64,000 bases of DNA from Streptomyces sp. S.PB5 (GCF_030403745.1 NZ_JAQMWP010000010.1:124001-188000), one strand, 5' to 3'. Shown: positions 33,218-41,402, counted from the first letter of the stretch. Notes: generated by a model not told the origin, from the sequence alone. Translations and numbers: made by a program.

Positions 33218-34987
33218 TCAGCGCCGCATCCCCACGAACACCTCCGTCCAGAACCGCTGCTGCCGCTCCGACGCCCCCACGAGATACGTCGCCCGCAGCT
33301 TGGCCGGCAGCAGCGCCACCAGCCGGGCCACCACCGTGCGGTGCTTCTTGAGCTGGGACAGCTCCGCGTTGGCGAGGATCTGGTGGACGACGTCACTGTC
33401 GTCGCCGCCCTCGGCGGAGTGCGCGGCGGCCCGGCGCAGTCGCTCCTCCCACGCGTCCGCGTCGCGGGCGAGCTCGCGCAGGCCCGTGACCTGGCGGCCC
33501 TTCAGACGGTCGACGAGGGCCGTCAGAGGCACGGGCGCGTACTCGCCGTCGCCCAGATACACCGTGCCCATCTCCAGGGGCAGCCCGCGCCGGTGCAGCT
33601 TGATGAGCCGCTCCAGGGTGCGCTTCGTGATCCAGGCCCGCCCGTCGTCGTCGATGTCGTGCTTCCACCACTCCAGGACCGTCTCGGCGTCGGAGCCGTA
33701 GCGGGCCAGCAGCCACTCGTTGGCCGGGATGTCCTCGGGCCGCACCTCCAGCGAGGCCGTGAAGCGGGTCGCCTGCGCGATGTTGTTCCGGGACACCAGC
33801 AGCTTGCGGCCCAGATGGTACGGCGGGTTCTGCACGGCTATCTGGGCGCGCAGGTTCTCGATCCGCTGCCCGGCCAGCGACCACTCCTGGGTGATCTCCA
33901 TGAGCTTGGCGAACGCGGCCCTGTCCTTGGGCCGGTTGTACTCGTCCCACACGATCGCCTTCGGCTCGGGCCCCGTGAAGTGCATCGCGAGCAGATTGTC
34001 GAGGGTGCCCTCCGCCGACGGGACCGGCGCGCACAGGTCCTCGACGTTCGTCACCGGCAGCGAGAAGTACAGCGCGTCCCGGCCGAGCCCCTCGCGCACT
34101 GTCTCCCGCACGAGCTCCGTCTTGCCGCAGCCGGGCGGGCCCTGCAGCAGCACCGTCCAGCGGTTGCGCAGCGCGGCGCGCACGACCTGGCGCACCGGGT
34201 CCGCGATCGTCGACGGATTGGCCACGCCGACCGCCTCGGCGATCCGGTCCAGGATCTCGTGCGTACGGTTCTGGCCGGGCTTGCCGTCCGGCCCGGGCTC
34301 GGCCAGGCGCAGCCGGTCCCCGTCGACCAAAGGCAGTCCCCAGCGCAGCGGGAAACCCTCCCTGGCGTTGGCCAGGACGTGGTCGAGTGTGCGCGGGGAG
34401 AGCAGCTCGCGCAGGGCGGGGGAGAGCGACGCCCACAGCGAGAACACCGGACGCAGGTCCCACGGGCGGTACCGGGCCGCCAGATGCCGGCGCCAGGACG
34501 TGTCGTCGGCCGTGATCCGCAACGTGACCATGCGGTCCAGGAGCGCCAGGTCGCCGCGCCGGGCCGAGGTCTCCGACAGCGACTCGTTGTCCGTCAGGAA
34601 CACGCCCACGCAGCCGAGCGCGCGCAGATCGTGCTCGCCCAGCGTCCAGTTGCAGGCGATCTGCATCAGCTGCGACTGGATCGTGTCGCCCGCCTGCAGC
34701 GAGTCGTCGATCAGCAGCACGAACGGCGTGCCGGGCTTCAGCCGGCTCATCACCAGCTGGCGCAGCACCAGTTCACCGCTCAGCGGGTCGCGCACCGGCG
34801 CGTTGACGAGCAGGTCGTCCGGCGTCAGATTCGCCGCCGGGACGTACACCAGCGTCGTGTCCGGGTACGCCTGCGCGATGTGCGAGAAGAACGTCGCCGT
34901 CTTGCCGATGCCGTGCTCGCCGAAGATCTGACCCGTCTGCCCCATGTCGATCATCGCGTCGATGAAGGACTCCAGCCGCGAGCCCAT
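33218..34987 (-). CDS. Tandem-AAA (MoxR/dynein-like) ATPase
   Basis: A 589-residue cytoplasmic ATPase with two AAA modules in one chain. The first has Walker A GEHGIGKT at residues 23-30 and Walker B FVLLIDDS near residue 100. The second has GPPGCGKT near residue 281 and VWDEYNR near residue 340. Modules like these remodel protein complexes together with a VWA partner; two modules in one polypeptide is unusual for a simple MoxR. The ATG overlaps the stop of the VWA gene (TGATG), so the two are made together. No close named family comes to mind. Confidence 0.85.
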   Translation of the reverse strand: MGSRLESFIDAMIDMGQTGQIFGEHGIGKTATFFSHIAQAYPDTTLVYVPAANLTPDDLLVNAPVRDPLSGELVLRQLVMSRLKPGTPFVLLIDDSLQAGDTIQSQLMQIACNWTLGEHDLRALGCVGVFLTDNESLSETSARRGDLALLDRMVTLRITADDTSWRRHLAARYRPWDLRPVFSLWASLSPALRELLSPRTLDHVLANAREGFPLRWGLPLVDGDRLRLAEPGPDGKPGQNRTHEILDRIAEAVGVANPSTIADPVRQVVRAALRNRWTVLLQGPPGCGKTELVRETVREGLGRDALYFSLPVTNVEDLCAPVPSAEGTLDNLLAMHFTGPEPKAIVWDEYNRPKDRAAFAKLMEITQEWSLAGQRIENLRAQIAVQNPPYHLGRKLLVSRNNIAQATRFTASLEVRPEDIPANEWLLARYGSDAETVLEWWKHDIDDDGRAWITKRTLERLIKLHRRGLPLEMGTVYLGDGEYAPVPLTALVDRLKGRQVTGLRELARDADAWEERLRRAAAHSAEGGDDSDVVHQILANAELSQLKKHRTVVARLVALLPAKLRATYLVGASERQQRFWTEVFVGMRR

Positions 34988-36393
34988 CACCGCGATCCCG
35001 TGGTCACGCGATGGCAGTCCATCGCGGGTGTGTGCCTCTCGGGCCATTCGTCGCCGCCCTCCGTGATCAGCCAGATCCACTTCTCCGGCTCGGCGGGCGT
35101 GATCGGGGGCGCATATCCGTCGGTGAGGACGACGACAGCGTCCGGCTTCCCGTCGAAACGGCGCCCGTTCACCTCCGTGCGGCCCTCCACGTAGTCCGCG
35201 ACCGCCTGGAAACTCGTCCCGCCACCGCCGTACACCCGCTCGCCGGGCACGAAGGGCATCACGAAGGCGTCGAAGGACAGCCAGTGCGCCGCCACCCCGT
35301 CGATCCGGCCGACCAGTTCGGTGAGCCATGTGATCACCTGATGCGGCATCGAGCCCGAGGTGTCGTACGCGATGACCAGCACCTTGTCCCGCACCGGGCC
35401 GCGGCGCGCCAGCATCGGGTCCTGGCCGAGGGCCGCGAGCAGCGCACCGCGCTTCTTCGGGTACACCAGCCGCTCACCGTCGCGCAGCCGGGAGCCGAGA
35501 ACGTCGACCAGCCAGCGCTGCCACCAGTGGACCGTACGCGTGCGCGTGGTCTCGCCGCGCAGCATGCCCGCGCCCAGGGTTCCCCAGATCCGGGCCGCCC
35601 GGGCGCCGCCGTCCTGGGTGCGGTCCATCAGGTCGAGCAGCTCCCGCTCCGCGCCCGCGTGCCCGCGCCGGGCCGCCAGCAGGGAGTTGAGCAGCGCGGA
35701 AGAGGTCACCGCGTCGATGGTCTCCTGGTCGGCCGGGACCGGGTGGCCCTCGGCCAGATGCACGCACAGCCGGCGCTCCGGGACCGGCGGACGGTGCATC
35801 CGCTTGAGTTCGCCGTGCACCCGCAGGTCCGTCTCGGTGAACGTCTCGTACGACACCGGCTCCAGGCCGTGCGCGGTGAGGTCCGCGCGGTAGCGCTCGT
35901 ACACCTCGCGGGGGTCGACGCCCGTGGGGCGGCCGTCCAGCAGGGGCAGTTCCGCCCGGTCGAGCCGCACCAGGGCGACATGGTTGATGGACACCTCGGC
36001 GGCCAGCTCGAAGACCGGGTCGTCGCGCAGCTCGGGGTCGGCGAACAGATGCCGGTGCACGAGGTGCCGGGCCTCGTGGAACAGCACGAACTTCACACCG
36101 TCCAGGCCGAGTCCGACGAAGAAGTCCGGGTTGAACAGCAGCAGACAGGTGCCGTCGCCGGACGCCACCACGGCCGCCGTGTCGATCGCGGTCGTCGGGA
36201 TCTGGTGACGGCACTTGGCGTACAGCCAGGACGCCACCGCCGACTCGGTGAGCCCGAAGTCCAGCAGCGCGGCCTCCTTGAGCCGCCGCGCCTCGGCAAC
36301 CACCCCCGGATCAGCCGGGCGGTACGCCTCCAGCGCCCTGCGGTCGGCGAGGTCCACCACCGGGGGACGCCGCCCCCGCTCTCCGTACGCCAT
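34987..36393 (-). CDS. VWA / DUF2201-like metallopeptidase-fold partner of the AAA ATPase
   Basis: A 468-residue protein. The N-terminal half carries a zincin-like motif HEARHLVHRH near residue 105 (H-E-x2-H), with a possible downstream acid, as in DUF2201 putative metallopeptidase domains. The C-terminal third is a VWA domain with the MIDAS motif DTSGSM near residue 343 and GGGGTSF further on. ATG at 36393 is preceded by GGGGGG CACGAG. It is the first gene of the two-gene unit with the tandem-AAA ATPase, and its upstream region resembles a PafBC-type DNA-damage promoter. Confidence 0.85.
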   Translation of the reverse strand: MAYGERGRRPPVVDLADRRALEAYRPADPGVVAEARRLKEAALLDFGLTESAVASWLYAKCRHQIPTTAIDTAAVVASGDGTCLLLFNPDFFVGLGLDGVKFVLFHEARHLVHRHLFADPELRDDPVFELAAEVSINHVALVRLDRAELPLLDGRPTGVDPREVYERYRADLTAHGLEPVSYETFTETDLRVHGELKRMHRPPVPERRLCVHLAEGHPVPADQETIDAVTSSALLNSLLAARRGHAGAERELLDLMDRTQDGGARAARIWGTLGAGMLRGETTRTRTVHWWQRWLVDVLGSRLRDGERLVYPKKRGALLAALGQDPMLARRGPVRDKVLVIAYDTSGSMPHQVITWLTELVGRIDGVAAHWLSFDAFVMPFVPGERVYGGGGTSFQAVADYVEGRTEVNGRRFDGKPDAVVVLTDGYAPPITPAEPEKWIWLITEGGDEWPERHTPAMDCHRVTTGSR

Positions 36394-36429
36394 CTCGTGC
36401 CCCCCGTACTGAACTTCCCCCGTGCCCCA

Positions 36430-36452
36430 TTGGTACCAGGGCCCACTGACAT
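36430..36452 (-). promoter_or_regulatory. DNA-damage-type promoter motif before the VWA-AAA genes
   Basis: On the minus strand ATGTCAGTG (36452 to 36444), 8 nt, then TACCAA (36435 to 36430). Compared with the RecA-NDp consensus TTGTCRGTG-N8-TAnnnT, the first element matches 8 of 9 and the spacing is exact; the -10 misses the last T. The start would be near 36423, 30 nt before the ATG. Confidence 0.45.
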
Positions 36453-36465
36453 CGGGCCAAGGCAT

Positions 36466-36471
36466 TACGAT
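36466..36471 (+). promoter_or_regulatory. -10 box (TACGAT) before tRNA-like 3
   Basis: TACGAT lies 10 to 14 nt before the acceptor stem of the third tRNA-like gene. It is divergent from the VWA promoter and separated from it by about 15 bp. Confidence 0.35.
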
Positions 36472-36481
36472 CTGGCGTCAA

Positions 36482-36560
36482 GGGCGGGGTCGTAGCGCAG
36501 AGGCAGGCGCACCGGACTCCAGATCCAGAACACGCTGGTTCGAATCCAGCCGCCCCGCCC
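36482..36560 (+). tRNA. tRNA-like gene 3 with extended, bulged acceptor stem, anticodon-position CCA
   Basis: The D arm GCGC-AGAGGCAG-GCGC is identical to tRNA-like 1. The anticodon arm is CCGGA-CTCCAGA-TCCAG with one C-A mismatch and reads CCA (Trp). The variable loop is AACAC and the T arm GCTGG-TTCGAAT-CCAGC. The acceptor only pairs well if T36490 is bulged: GGGCGGGG-(T)-CG with CG-CCCCGCCC, giving an extended stem of ten pairs. A normal 7-bp acceptor would have two mismatches. It ends next to the stop codon of the convergent 279-residue gene. Confidence 0.6.
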
Positions 36561-36561
36561 C

Positions 36562-37401
36562 CTACACGATGGCGCCCGCGGTCACCACCAGCTCGGGCGC
36601 GGTCCCGTGGAAGGTCTCCAACAGCTGGGCCAGCACGGCCCACGCCTCCTCGCGGTCGCCCAAGTGCTCCCGGACGAGCGGGCGAAGAGCGTCCTCGGCC
36701 TCCTGGACACGTGCCGGGAACAGCACATGTCCCATCGCGAGCACTTCCAGGACGCGGACGGCCGGCTTCTCGGACATCACGTACTCGGCGGGACCGTCGT
36801 ACACGCCCGCCCGGCGAAGCCGGTGCGTGAACTTGGCGTGCGCGCCGAAGCCCTTCCGTATCTGCGGCGGGCAGTCCGGGCGCACGGACAGCGCCCAGCG
36901 CGCGTAACCGGGCAGCGGACGCTCGCCGTCCGCCTCGCCGACCGTCCGCCAGTCGTCCCGGGTGAGCACCATGGACGCGGCGGCGCGCCCCGCCTCCATG
37001 GAACCGACCTCGCGCAGACTGCCCACGAGTCCGTGACGGACGTAGCTCTCGGGGATCTCGGGTTCCGTACCCGACAGGGGCCTGTCGACCCGTAGGGTTC
37101 CGGTCCGGCCGGGGCCGAAGGGCACACCGCGCGCGATGGCCCTGCGCAGCCCGGCGTCGGCCGGTATGTGGCGCCACACCAAGGCGTTGAGGCCGGGATC
37201 GTCGTTCTCGAGGATCCACAGGGTCACGGAGCCCGGCAGATGCGTCGCCCACGTCCAGGCCCGCCGCACCCGCTCCGTGGTGACCCCGGGCTGCTCGGGC
37301 GAGGGCAGCCCGGCACGCGCCCGCACCCGCTCGGCGGTTTCCCCGTCGACGAGCCCGAGCAGAAACCCGACCGCCTGCTCCACCCTGCTGTTCTGCCGCA
37401 T
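36562..37401 (-). CDS. Hypothetical helical protein next to tRNA-like 3
   Basis: A 279-residue protein that I do not recognise. It is rich in helix-forming stretches (RVEQAVGFLLGLVDGE, EEAWAVLAQLLETFHG) with no signal peptide or membrane segment, and could be a HEAT/armadillo-like alpha-solenoid. Its stop codon directly follows the 3' end of tRNA-like 3 on the other strand. The ATG at 37401 follows AT-rich upstream DNA, but no good ribosome binding site. Position suggests a link with the tRNA-like/AAA-VWA locus; nothing in the sequence proves it. Confidence 0.7.
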   Translation of the reverse strand: MRQNSRVEQAVGFLLGLVDGETAERVRARAGLPSPEQPGVTTERVRRAWTWATHLPGSVTLWILENDDPGLNALVWRHIPADAGLRRAIARGVPFGPGRTGTLRVDRPLSGTEPEIPESYVRHGLVGSLREVGSMEAGRAAASMVLTRDDWRTVGEADGERPLPGYARWALSVRPDCPPQIRKGFGAHAKFTHRLRRAGVYDGPAEYVMSEKPAVRVLEVLAMGHVLFPARVQEAEDALRPLVREHLGDREEAWAVLAQLLETFHGTAPELVVTAGAIV

Positions 37402-37498
37402 GGCGGCATGATGCCGCAGGCCAGGGCCGCACCGCAGTGGAAATATGGGCAAAGGAAATAACGTGACCCAGCTGCCGTCAGCTGGCCACCGGAAAGAC

Positions 37499-37539
37499 GA
37501 CCGACCCGCACCTGGCGGATGCCGCGGTGCGGGTCGGTC
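37499..37539 (-). terminator. Strong hairpin terminator of the desaturase gene
   Basis: GACCGACCCGCACC (37499-37512) pairs perfectly with GGTGCGGGTCGGTC (37526-37539): 14 bp, 13-nt loop. On the minus strand it is followed by GTCTTTCC. It lies 20 nt past the desaturase stop. Confidence 0.75.
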
Positions 37540-37559
37540 CGGTGAAACGCCGGCCGGCG

Positions 37560-38534
37560 TCAGCCCGCTGCGCGGGCCGCCATCCGCGCCTTGCGCGCCG
37601 CCAGCTTCTCGTCGAACTTCAGGGCCTCGGCGTCCAGGCCGCCCATGAACATGCCGAGTTCGTCCTGGGCCTGCTGACCCTCCGGGCCGAGGCCGTCGAT
37701 CTCCATGACCTTCAGGTGGCGCAGGACGGGCTGGAGGACGTCGTCGTGGTGGATGCGCATGTTGTAGACCTCGCCGATGGCCATCTGCGCGGCGAACCGC
37801 TCGAAGCCGGGCATCCCGTGGCCGGGCATGCGGAAGTTGACGACGACGTCGCGCACGGCCTGCATGGTGAGGTCGGGGGCGAGTTCGAAGGCGGCCTTGA
37901 GCAGGTTCCGGTAGAAGACCATGTGCAGGTTCTCGTCGGTCGCGATGCGCGCGAGCATGCGGTCGCAGACCGGGTCGCCGGACTGGTGGCCGGTGTTGCG
38001 GTGCGAGATACGGGTCGCGAGCTCCTGGAAGGCGACGTAGGCGACCGAGTGCAGCATGGAGTGGCGGTTGTCCGACTCGAAGCCCTCGCTCATGTGCTGC
38101 ATGCGGAAGGCTTCGAGCTTGTCCGGGTCCACCGCGCGGGAGGCGAGGAGGTAGTCGCGCATCACGATGCCGTGCCGGCCCTCCTCCGCGGTCCAGCGGT
38201 GCACCCAGGTGCCCCAGGCGCCGTCGCGGCCGAAGAGCGAGGCGATCTCGTGGTGGTAGCTGGGGAGGTTGTCCTCGGTCAGCAGGTTCACGACGAGGGC
38301 GATCCGGCCGATCTCGGTGACCTTGGACTGCTCCTTGTCCCAGGCCTCGCCGTCCTCGAAGAAGCCGGGGAAGTTGCGGCCGTCCGACCAGGGCACGTAC
38401 TCGTGCGGCATCCAGTCCTTGGCGACCTTCAGGTGCCGGTTGAGCTCGGTCTCGACGACTTCCTCCAGCGCGTACAGCAGCTTGGCGTCGGTCCAGACGG
38501 CGGGGCTGCCGAGGTGAGGGGAAGTGATCGTCAC
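37560..38534 (-). CDS. Acyl-[acyl-carrier-protein] desaturase
   Basis: A 324-residue soluble ferritin-like di-iron desaturase that puts a double bond into acyl-ACP using oxygen and ferredoxin. Iron-ligand motifs are visible: TEDNLPSYHHE near residue 75, EEGRHG near residue 115, and TDENLHM near residue 205. The GTG at 38534 has GGAG five nt before. It is a monocistronic unit with a strong terminator. Three tandem palindromes upstream indicate control by a TetR-like repressor, which would adjust membrane unsaturation. The gene is related to DesA1/DesA2 of mycobacteria. Confidence 0.93.
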   Translation of the reverse strand: MTITSPHLGSPAVWTDAKLLYALEEVVETELNRHLKVAKDWMPHEYVPWSDGRNFPGFFEDGEAWDKEQSKVTEIGRIALVVNLLTEDNLPSYHHEIASLFGRDGAWGTWVHRWTAEEGRHGIVMRDYLLASRAVDPDKLEAFRMQHMSEGFESDNRHSMLHSVAYVAFQELATRISHRNTGHQSGDPVCDRMLARIATDENLHMVFYRNLLKAAFELAPDLTMQAVRDVVVNFRMPGHGMPGFERFAAQMAIGEVYNMRIHHDDVLQPVLRHLKVMEIDGLGPEGQQAQDELGMFMGGLDAEALKFDEKLAARKARMAARAAG

Positions 38535-38615
38535 GGGAACTCCATGGGGACGCGTAACAAAGCGGAACAAACCGGCGGAGCGGATGCCGGAGCGGTTGCC
38601 GGACTCTGCGGAACT

Positions 38616-38657
38616 TACGAGAGCGTAGGCTACGAACCCGTAGGTTACGAGACCGTA
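38616..38657. promoter_or_regulatory. Three tandem TACG-N4-CGTA operators before the desaturase gene
   Basis: TACGAGAGCGTA (38616-38627), TACGAACCCGTA (38631-38642) and TACGAGACCGTA (38646-38657) are dyads at an exact 15-bp period. The flanking bases repeat as well (GG after each, C/T before). TetR regulators of fatty-acid genes bind short dyads of this kind. The array lies 82-124 nt upstream of the desaturase start. Confidence 0.65.
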
Positions 38658-38712
38658 GGTTAAGCGCGATGTAAAGATCCCTGTTCAGCCCGGGTGCCCG
38701 GGTATGCCGAAA

Positions 38713-38740
38713 AGCCCCAGGACCCGCAGGTCCCGGGGCT
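38713..38740 (-). terminator. Intrinsic terminator of the dimethylargininase gene
   Basis: AGCCCCAGGACC (38713-38724) pairs with GGTCCCGGGGCT (38729-38740) with one mismatch and a 4-nt loop. On the minus strand the stem is followed by TTTT. It lies 24 nt past the ddaH stop. Confidence 0.75.
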
Positions 38741-38763
38741 GAACGGGTGGTCCGCTCACTCGG

Positions 38764-39540
38764 TCAGGTGTACAGCTCCCGCATCCGGACCGAGAGACAT
38801 GTCACACATCCTTCGAGCTTCTCGAACTCGCTGATGTCGACGACGACCGGGTCGTGCCCGAGATCGGCGAGCAGATCGGCCGTCTTGGGCGCGCTCGCGG
38901 AGATGAGCAGCTTGTGGCCGCCGAGCAGCACCACATGGCCGCCGGCCTCCTCCGGCACCGACAGGAAGCGCGGGAAGAGCGAGGGCCGGTCGATCACCGG
39001 GATGTGCCCGATGACGGTCCCGTCGGGCAGTGCCGTCACCGCCGACTTCAGATGCAGCACCTTGCTCACCGGCACCGCGACCACGCGCGCGCCGAGCGGC
39101 TCGAAGGCGGCCCGCAGCTGCTGGACCCCGGCCGCGTTGGTGCGCCCGCCGCGACCCACGTAGATCGTGTCGCCGACCTTCAGGACGTCACCGCCGTCCA
39201 GTGTGCCCGGCTCCCAGATCCAGTTCACCGAGCAGCCGAGCGAGGCCACCGCCTCCTCGACCCCGGCGGTCTCCGCGCGCCGCGACTCGGCGCCGGGCCG
39301 GGTGATCAGCGCCACGTTCTTGTACATGACGACCGTGTCCTCCACGAACACCGCGTCCGGGCAGTCGTCGGCCGGGTCCACCTCGACCGTCTCCCAGTCG
39401 TGCGCACGCAGGGCCTCGACGTACGTCTCCCACTGTTCGAGCGCGAGGTCGGGGTCGACCTTCTCGCGCTCGATGTGCGTCAGCAGGCCTTCGGCGAGGC
39501 GCGGGCTGGGGCGGCGGACGAGGGCCTTCTTGCTGGGCAC
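38764..39540 (-). CDS. ddaH: N(G),N(G)-dimethylarginine dimethylaminohydrolase
   Basis: A 258-residue amidinotransferase-fold enzyme that hydrolyses methylated arginines to citrulline. The catalytic Cys is in the C-terminal GCVTCLSVRM, the His in VLHLKSAVT near residue 160, and substrate-binding acids in DDCPDAVFVEDTVV near residue 60. TLDGGDVL is also conserved. GTG at 39540 has GGAGTACCTC before it and gives the usual 258-residue length; a longer start is unlikely. It has its own terminator. Arginine deiminase-like activity is an alternative, but the length favours DDAH. Confidence 0.9.
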   Translation of the reverse strand: MPSKKALVRRPSPRLAEGLLTHIEREKVDPDLALEQWETYVEALRAHDWETVEVDPADDCPDAVFVEDTVVMYKNVALITRPGAESRRAETAGVEEAVASLGCSVNWIWEPGTLDGGDVLKVGDTIYVGRGGRTNAAGVQQLRAAFEPLGARVVAVPVSKVLHLKSAVTALPDGTVIGHIPVIDRPSLFPRFLSVPEEAGGHVVLLGGHKLLISASAPKTADLLADLGHDPVVVDISEFEKLEGCVTCLSVRMRELYT

Positions 39541-39682
39541 GAGGTACTCCGTAACGGCGGCAGGGACGGTGCCCCGGAAAAGCGGCACCGGTCAGCCATC
39601 ATGCAGGCCGGGCCCGCGCGCACAAAACCCCCGTCGTCAGGCTGTGGCCCTCCTGAGATACGCGCCGGTAACCGAGCGCGGT

Positions 39683-39706
39683 GCCGCCCCCGTTCCCGGG
39701 GGCGGC
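39683..39706 (-). terminator. Terminator after the ABC-F gene
   Basis: GCCGCCCCCG (39683-39692) pairs perfectly with CGGGGGCGGC (39697-39706) around a TTCC loop. A second perfect hairpin, GCCGGGC-GGC-GCCCGGC at 39762-39778, touches the ABC-F stop codon. Either or both can end the ABC-F transcript; neither has a T-run. Confidence 0.55.
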
Positions 39707-39779
39707 CCTCCGAAGATCATCCGTCGTGCTCCGTCACCCCGGTGATGGTGACGGTGACGAGGCCGGGCGGCGCCCGGCG

Positions 39780-41402
39780 CTAGGCGGGATACCCGACCGC
39801 TTCCGGCGTGGTTTCCTGCAGTTCTCCGTCCAGCAGCAGCCAGCGGGTGATGCCGATCGACTCCAGGAACGGCAGATCGTGGCTGGCCACGAGCAGCGCC
39901 CCCTCGTACGACTCCAGGGCGGTCCTCAGCTGCCGGACGCTGGCCATGTCGAGGTTGTTCGTCGGCTCGTCCAGCATCAGCAGCTGAGGTGCGGGCTCGG
40001 CGAGCATCAGCGCGGCCAGGGCCGCCCGGAAGCGTTCGCCGCCGGAGAGCGTCGCCGCCTTCTGGTCGGCGCGGGCGCCCCGGAACAGGAAGCGGGCGAG
40101 CCGGGCCCGGACCCGGTTGTTGGTGGCGCCGGGCGCGAACCGGGCCACGTTCTCGGCGACCGACAGCTCGGGGTCGAGCACGTCGAGGCGCTGCGGCAGG
40201 AACCGCAGCGGGACATGCGCCGTCGCCTCGCCCGCCACCGGCTCCAGCTCCCCGGCGATCGTCCGCAGCAGTGTGGTCTTGCCCGCGCCGTTGCGCCCGA
40301 TCAGCGCGATCCGCTCCGGACCGCGCAGGTCGAAGCCGCCCTTCACCTCCGCGCCGTACGCCAGTTTCAGGTCCATCAGCGTCAGGACGTTCCGGCCCGG
40401 CGGTACGGCCGTGTACGGCAGGTCGACACGGATCTCGTCGTCGTCCCGTACGGCCTCCACCGCCTCGTCGAGCCGTTCCCTCGCCTCGGCGAGCCGTTCC
40501 TCGTGCATGATGCGGTGCTTGCCCGCGGACTCCTGTGCCGCGCGCTTGCGCGCCCCCATGACGATCTTCGGCTCGCGCTTCTGGTCCCACATCTTCTGCC
40601 CGTACCGCTTGCGGCGGGCCAACTTCATCTGGGCGTCGGACAGTTCGCGCTTCTGTTTCTTGAGGTCCGCCTCGGCGACCCGCAACATCCGCTCCGCCGC
40701 CTCCTGTTCGATCGCGAGCGCCTCCTCGTAGGCGGAGAAGGTGCCGCCGAACCAGGTGACCTCGCCGGAGCGCAAGTCGGCGATCTGGTCGACCAGGTCC
40801 AGGAGTTCGCGGTCATGGCTGACCACGACCATCACGCCCGGCCAGGACGCGACGGCCGCGTAGAGCCGCCGGCGGGCGTACAGGTCGAGGTTGTTGGTCG
40901 GCTCGTCCAGCAGCAGTACGTCCGGTCGGCGCAGCAGCAGCGCGGCCAGCCGCAGCAGCACCGACTCGCCGCCGGACACCTCGCCGATCGTGCGGTCCAG
41001 CCCGATGTCGCCGAGGCCGAGTTCGCCGAGCGTGGCCAGGGCGCGTTCTTCCACGTCCCAGTCGTCGCCGACGGTCTCGAAGTGTTCCTCGGCCACGTCA
41101 CCCGCCTCGATGGCGTGCAGCGCGGCACGCTGCGCGGCGATGCCGAGCGCCTCGTCGACCCGGATCGCGGTGTCGAGCGTCACGTTCTGCGGGAGGTAGC
41201 CCACCTCGCCGGCGACGCGCACGGCGCCGTCGGCCGGGGCGAGTTCACCGGCGATCAGCTTCAACAGGGTTGATTTTCCCGACCCGTTGACTCCGACAAG
41301 GCCGGTACGGCCCGGGCCGAAGACGATGTCGAGGTCCTCGAAGACGGGGGTGCCGTCGGGCCAGGTGAAGGAGAGGGAGGTGCAGGTGATGGAAGTAGAC
41401 AT
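39780..41402 (-). CDS. ABC-F family ATP-binding protein
   Basis: A 540-residue cytoplasmic protein with two ABC domains and no membrane part. Walker A motifs are GVNGSGKST (near residue 38) and GRNGAGKTT (near residue 345). Signature motifs are VSGGES and LSGGER, each followed by LLLDEPTNNLD or LMLDEPTNNLD. The charged linker at 240-310 is rich in Lys/Arg. ABC-F proteins act on the ribosome, either as antibiotic-resistance factors or as translation factors. The long leader suggests drug-responsive attenuation. The ATG at 41402 has a modest GAGG ahead. It could be a close relative of VmlR/Msr-like or of housekeeping ABC-F proteins. Confidence 0.9.
   Translation of the reverse strand: MSTSITCTSLSFTWPDGTPVFEDLDIVFGPGRTGLVGVNGSGKSTLLKLIAGELAPADGAVRVAGEVGYLPQNVTLDTAIRVDEALGIAAQRAALHAIEAGDVAEEHFETVGDDWDVEERALATLGELGLGDIGLDRTIGEVSGGESVLLRLAALLLRRPDVLLLDEPTNNLDLYARRRLYAAVASWPGVMVVVSHDRELLDLVDQIADLRSGEVTWFGGTFSAYEEALAIEQEAAERMLRVAEADLKKQKRELSDAQMKLARRKRYGQKMWDQKREPKIVMGARKRAAQESAGKHRIMHEERLAEARERLDEAVEAVRDDDEIRVDLPYTAVPPGRNVLTLMDLKLAYGAEVKGGFDLRGPERIALIGRNGAGKTTLLRTIAGELEPVAGEATAHVPLRFLPQRLDVLDPELSVAENVARFAPGATNNRVRARLARFLFRGARADQKAATLSGGERFRAALAALMLAEPAPQLLMLDEPTNNLDMASVRQLRTALESYEGALLVASHDLPFLESIGITRWLLLDGELQETTPEAVGYPA

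Noticed and set aside
33218..36393. Naming the AAA-VWA pair as a gas-vesicle or chelatase (BchI/BchD) complex
   Set aside because: Domain order, the double AAA chain and the HEARH motif do not fit magnesium chelatase, and no tetrapyrrole or gas-vesicle genes are near.
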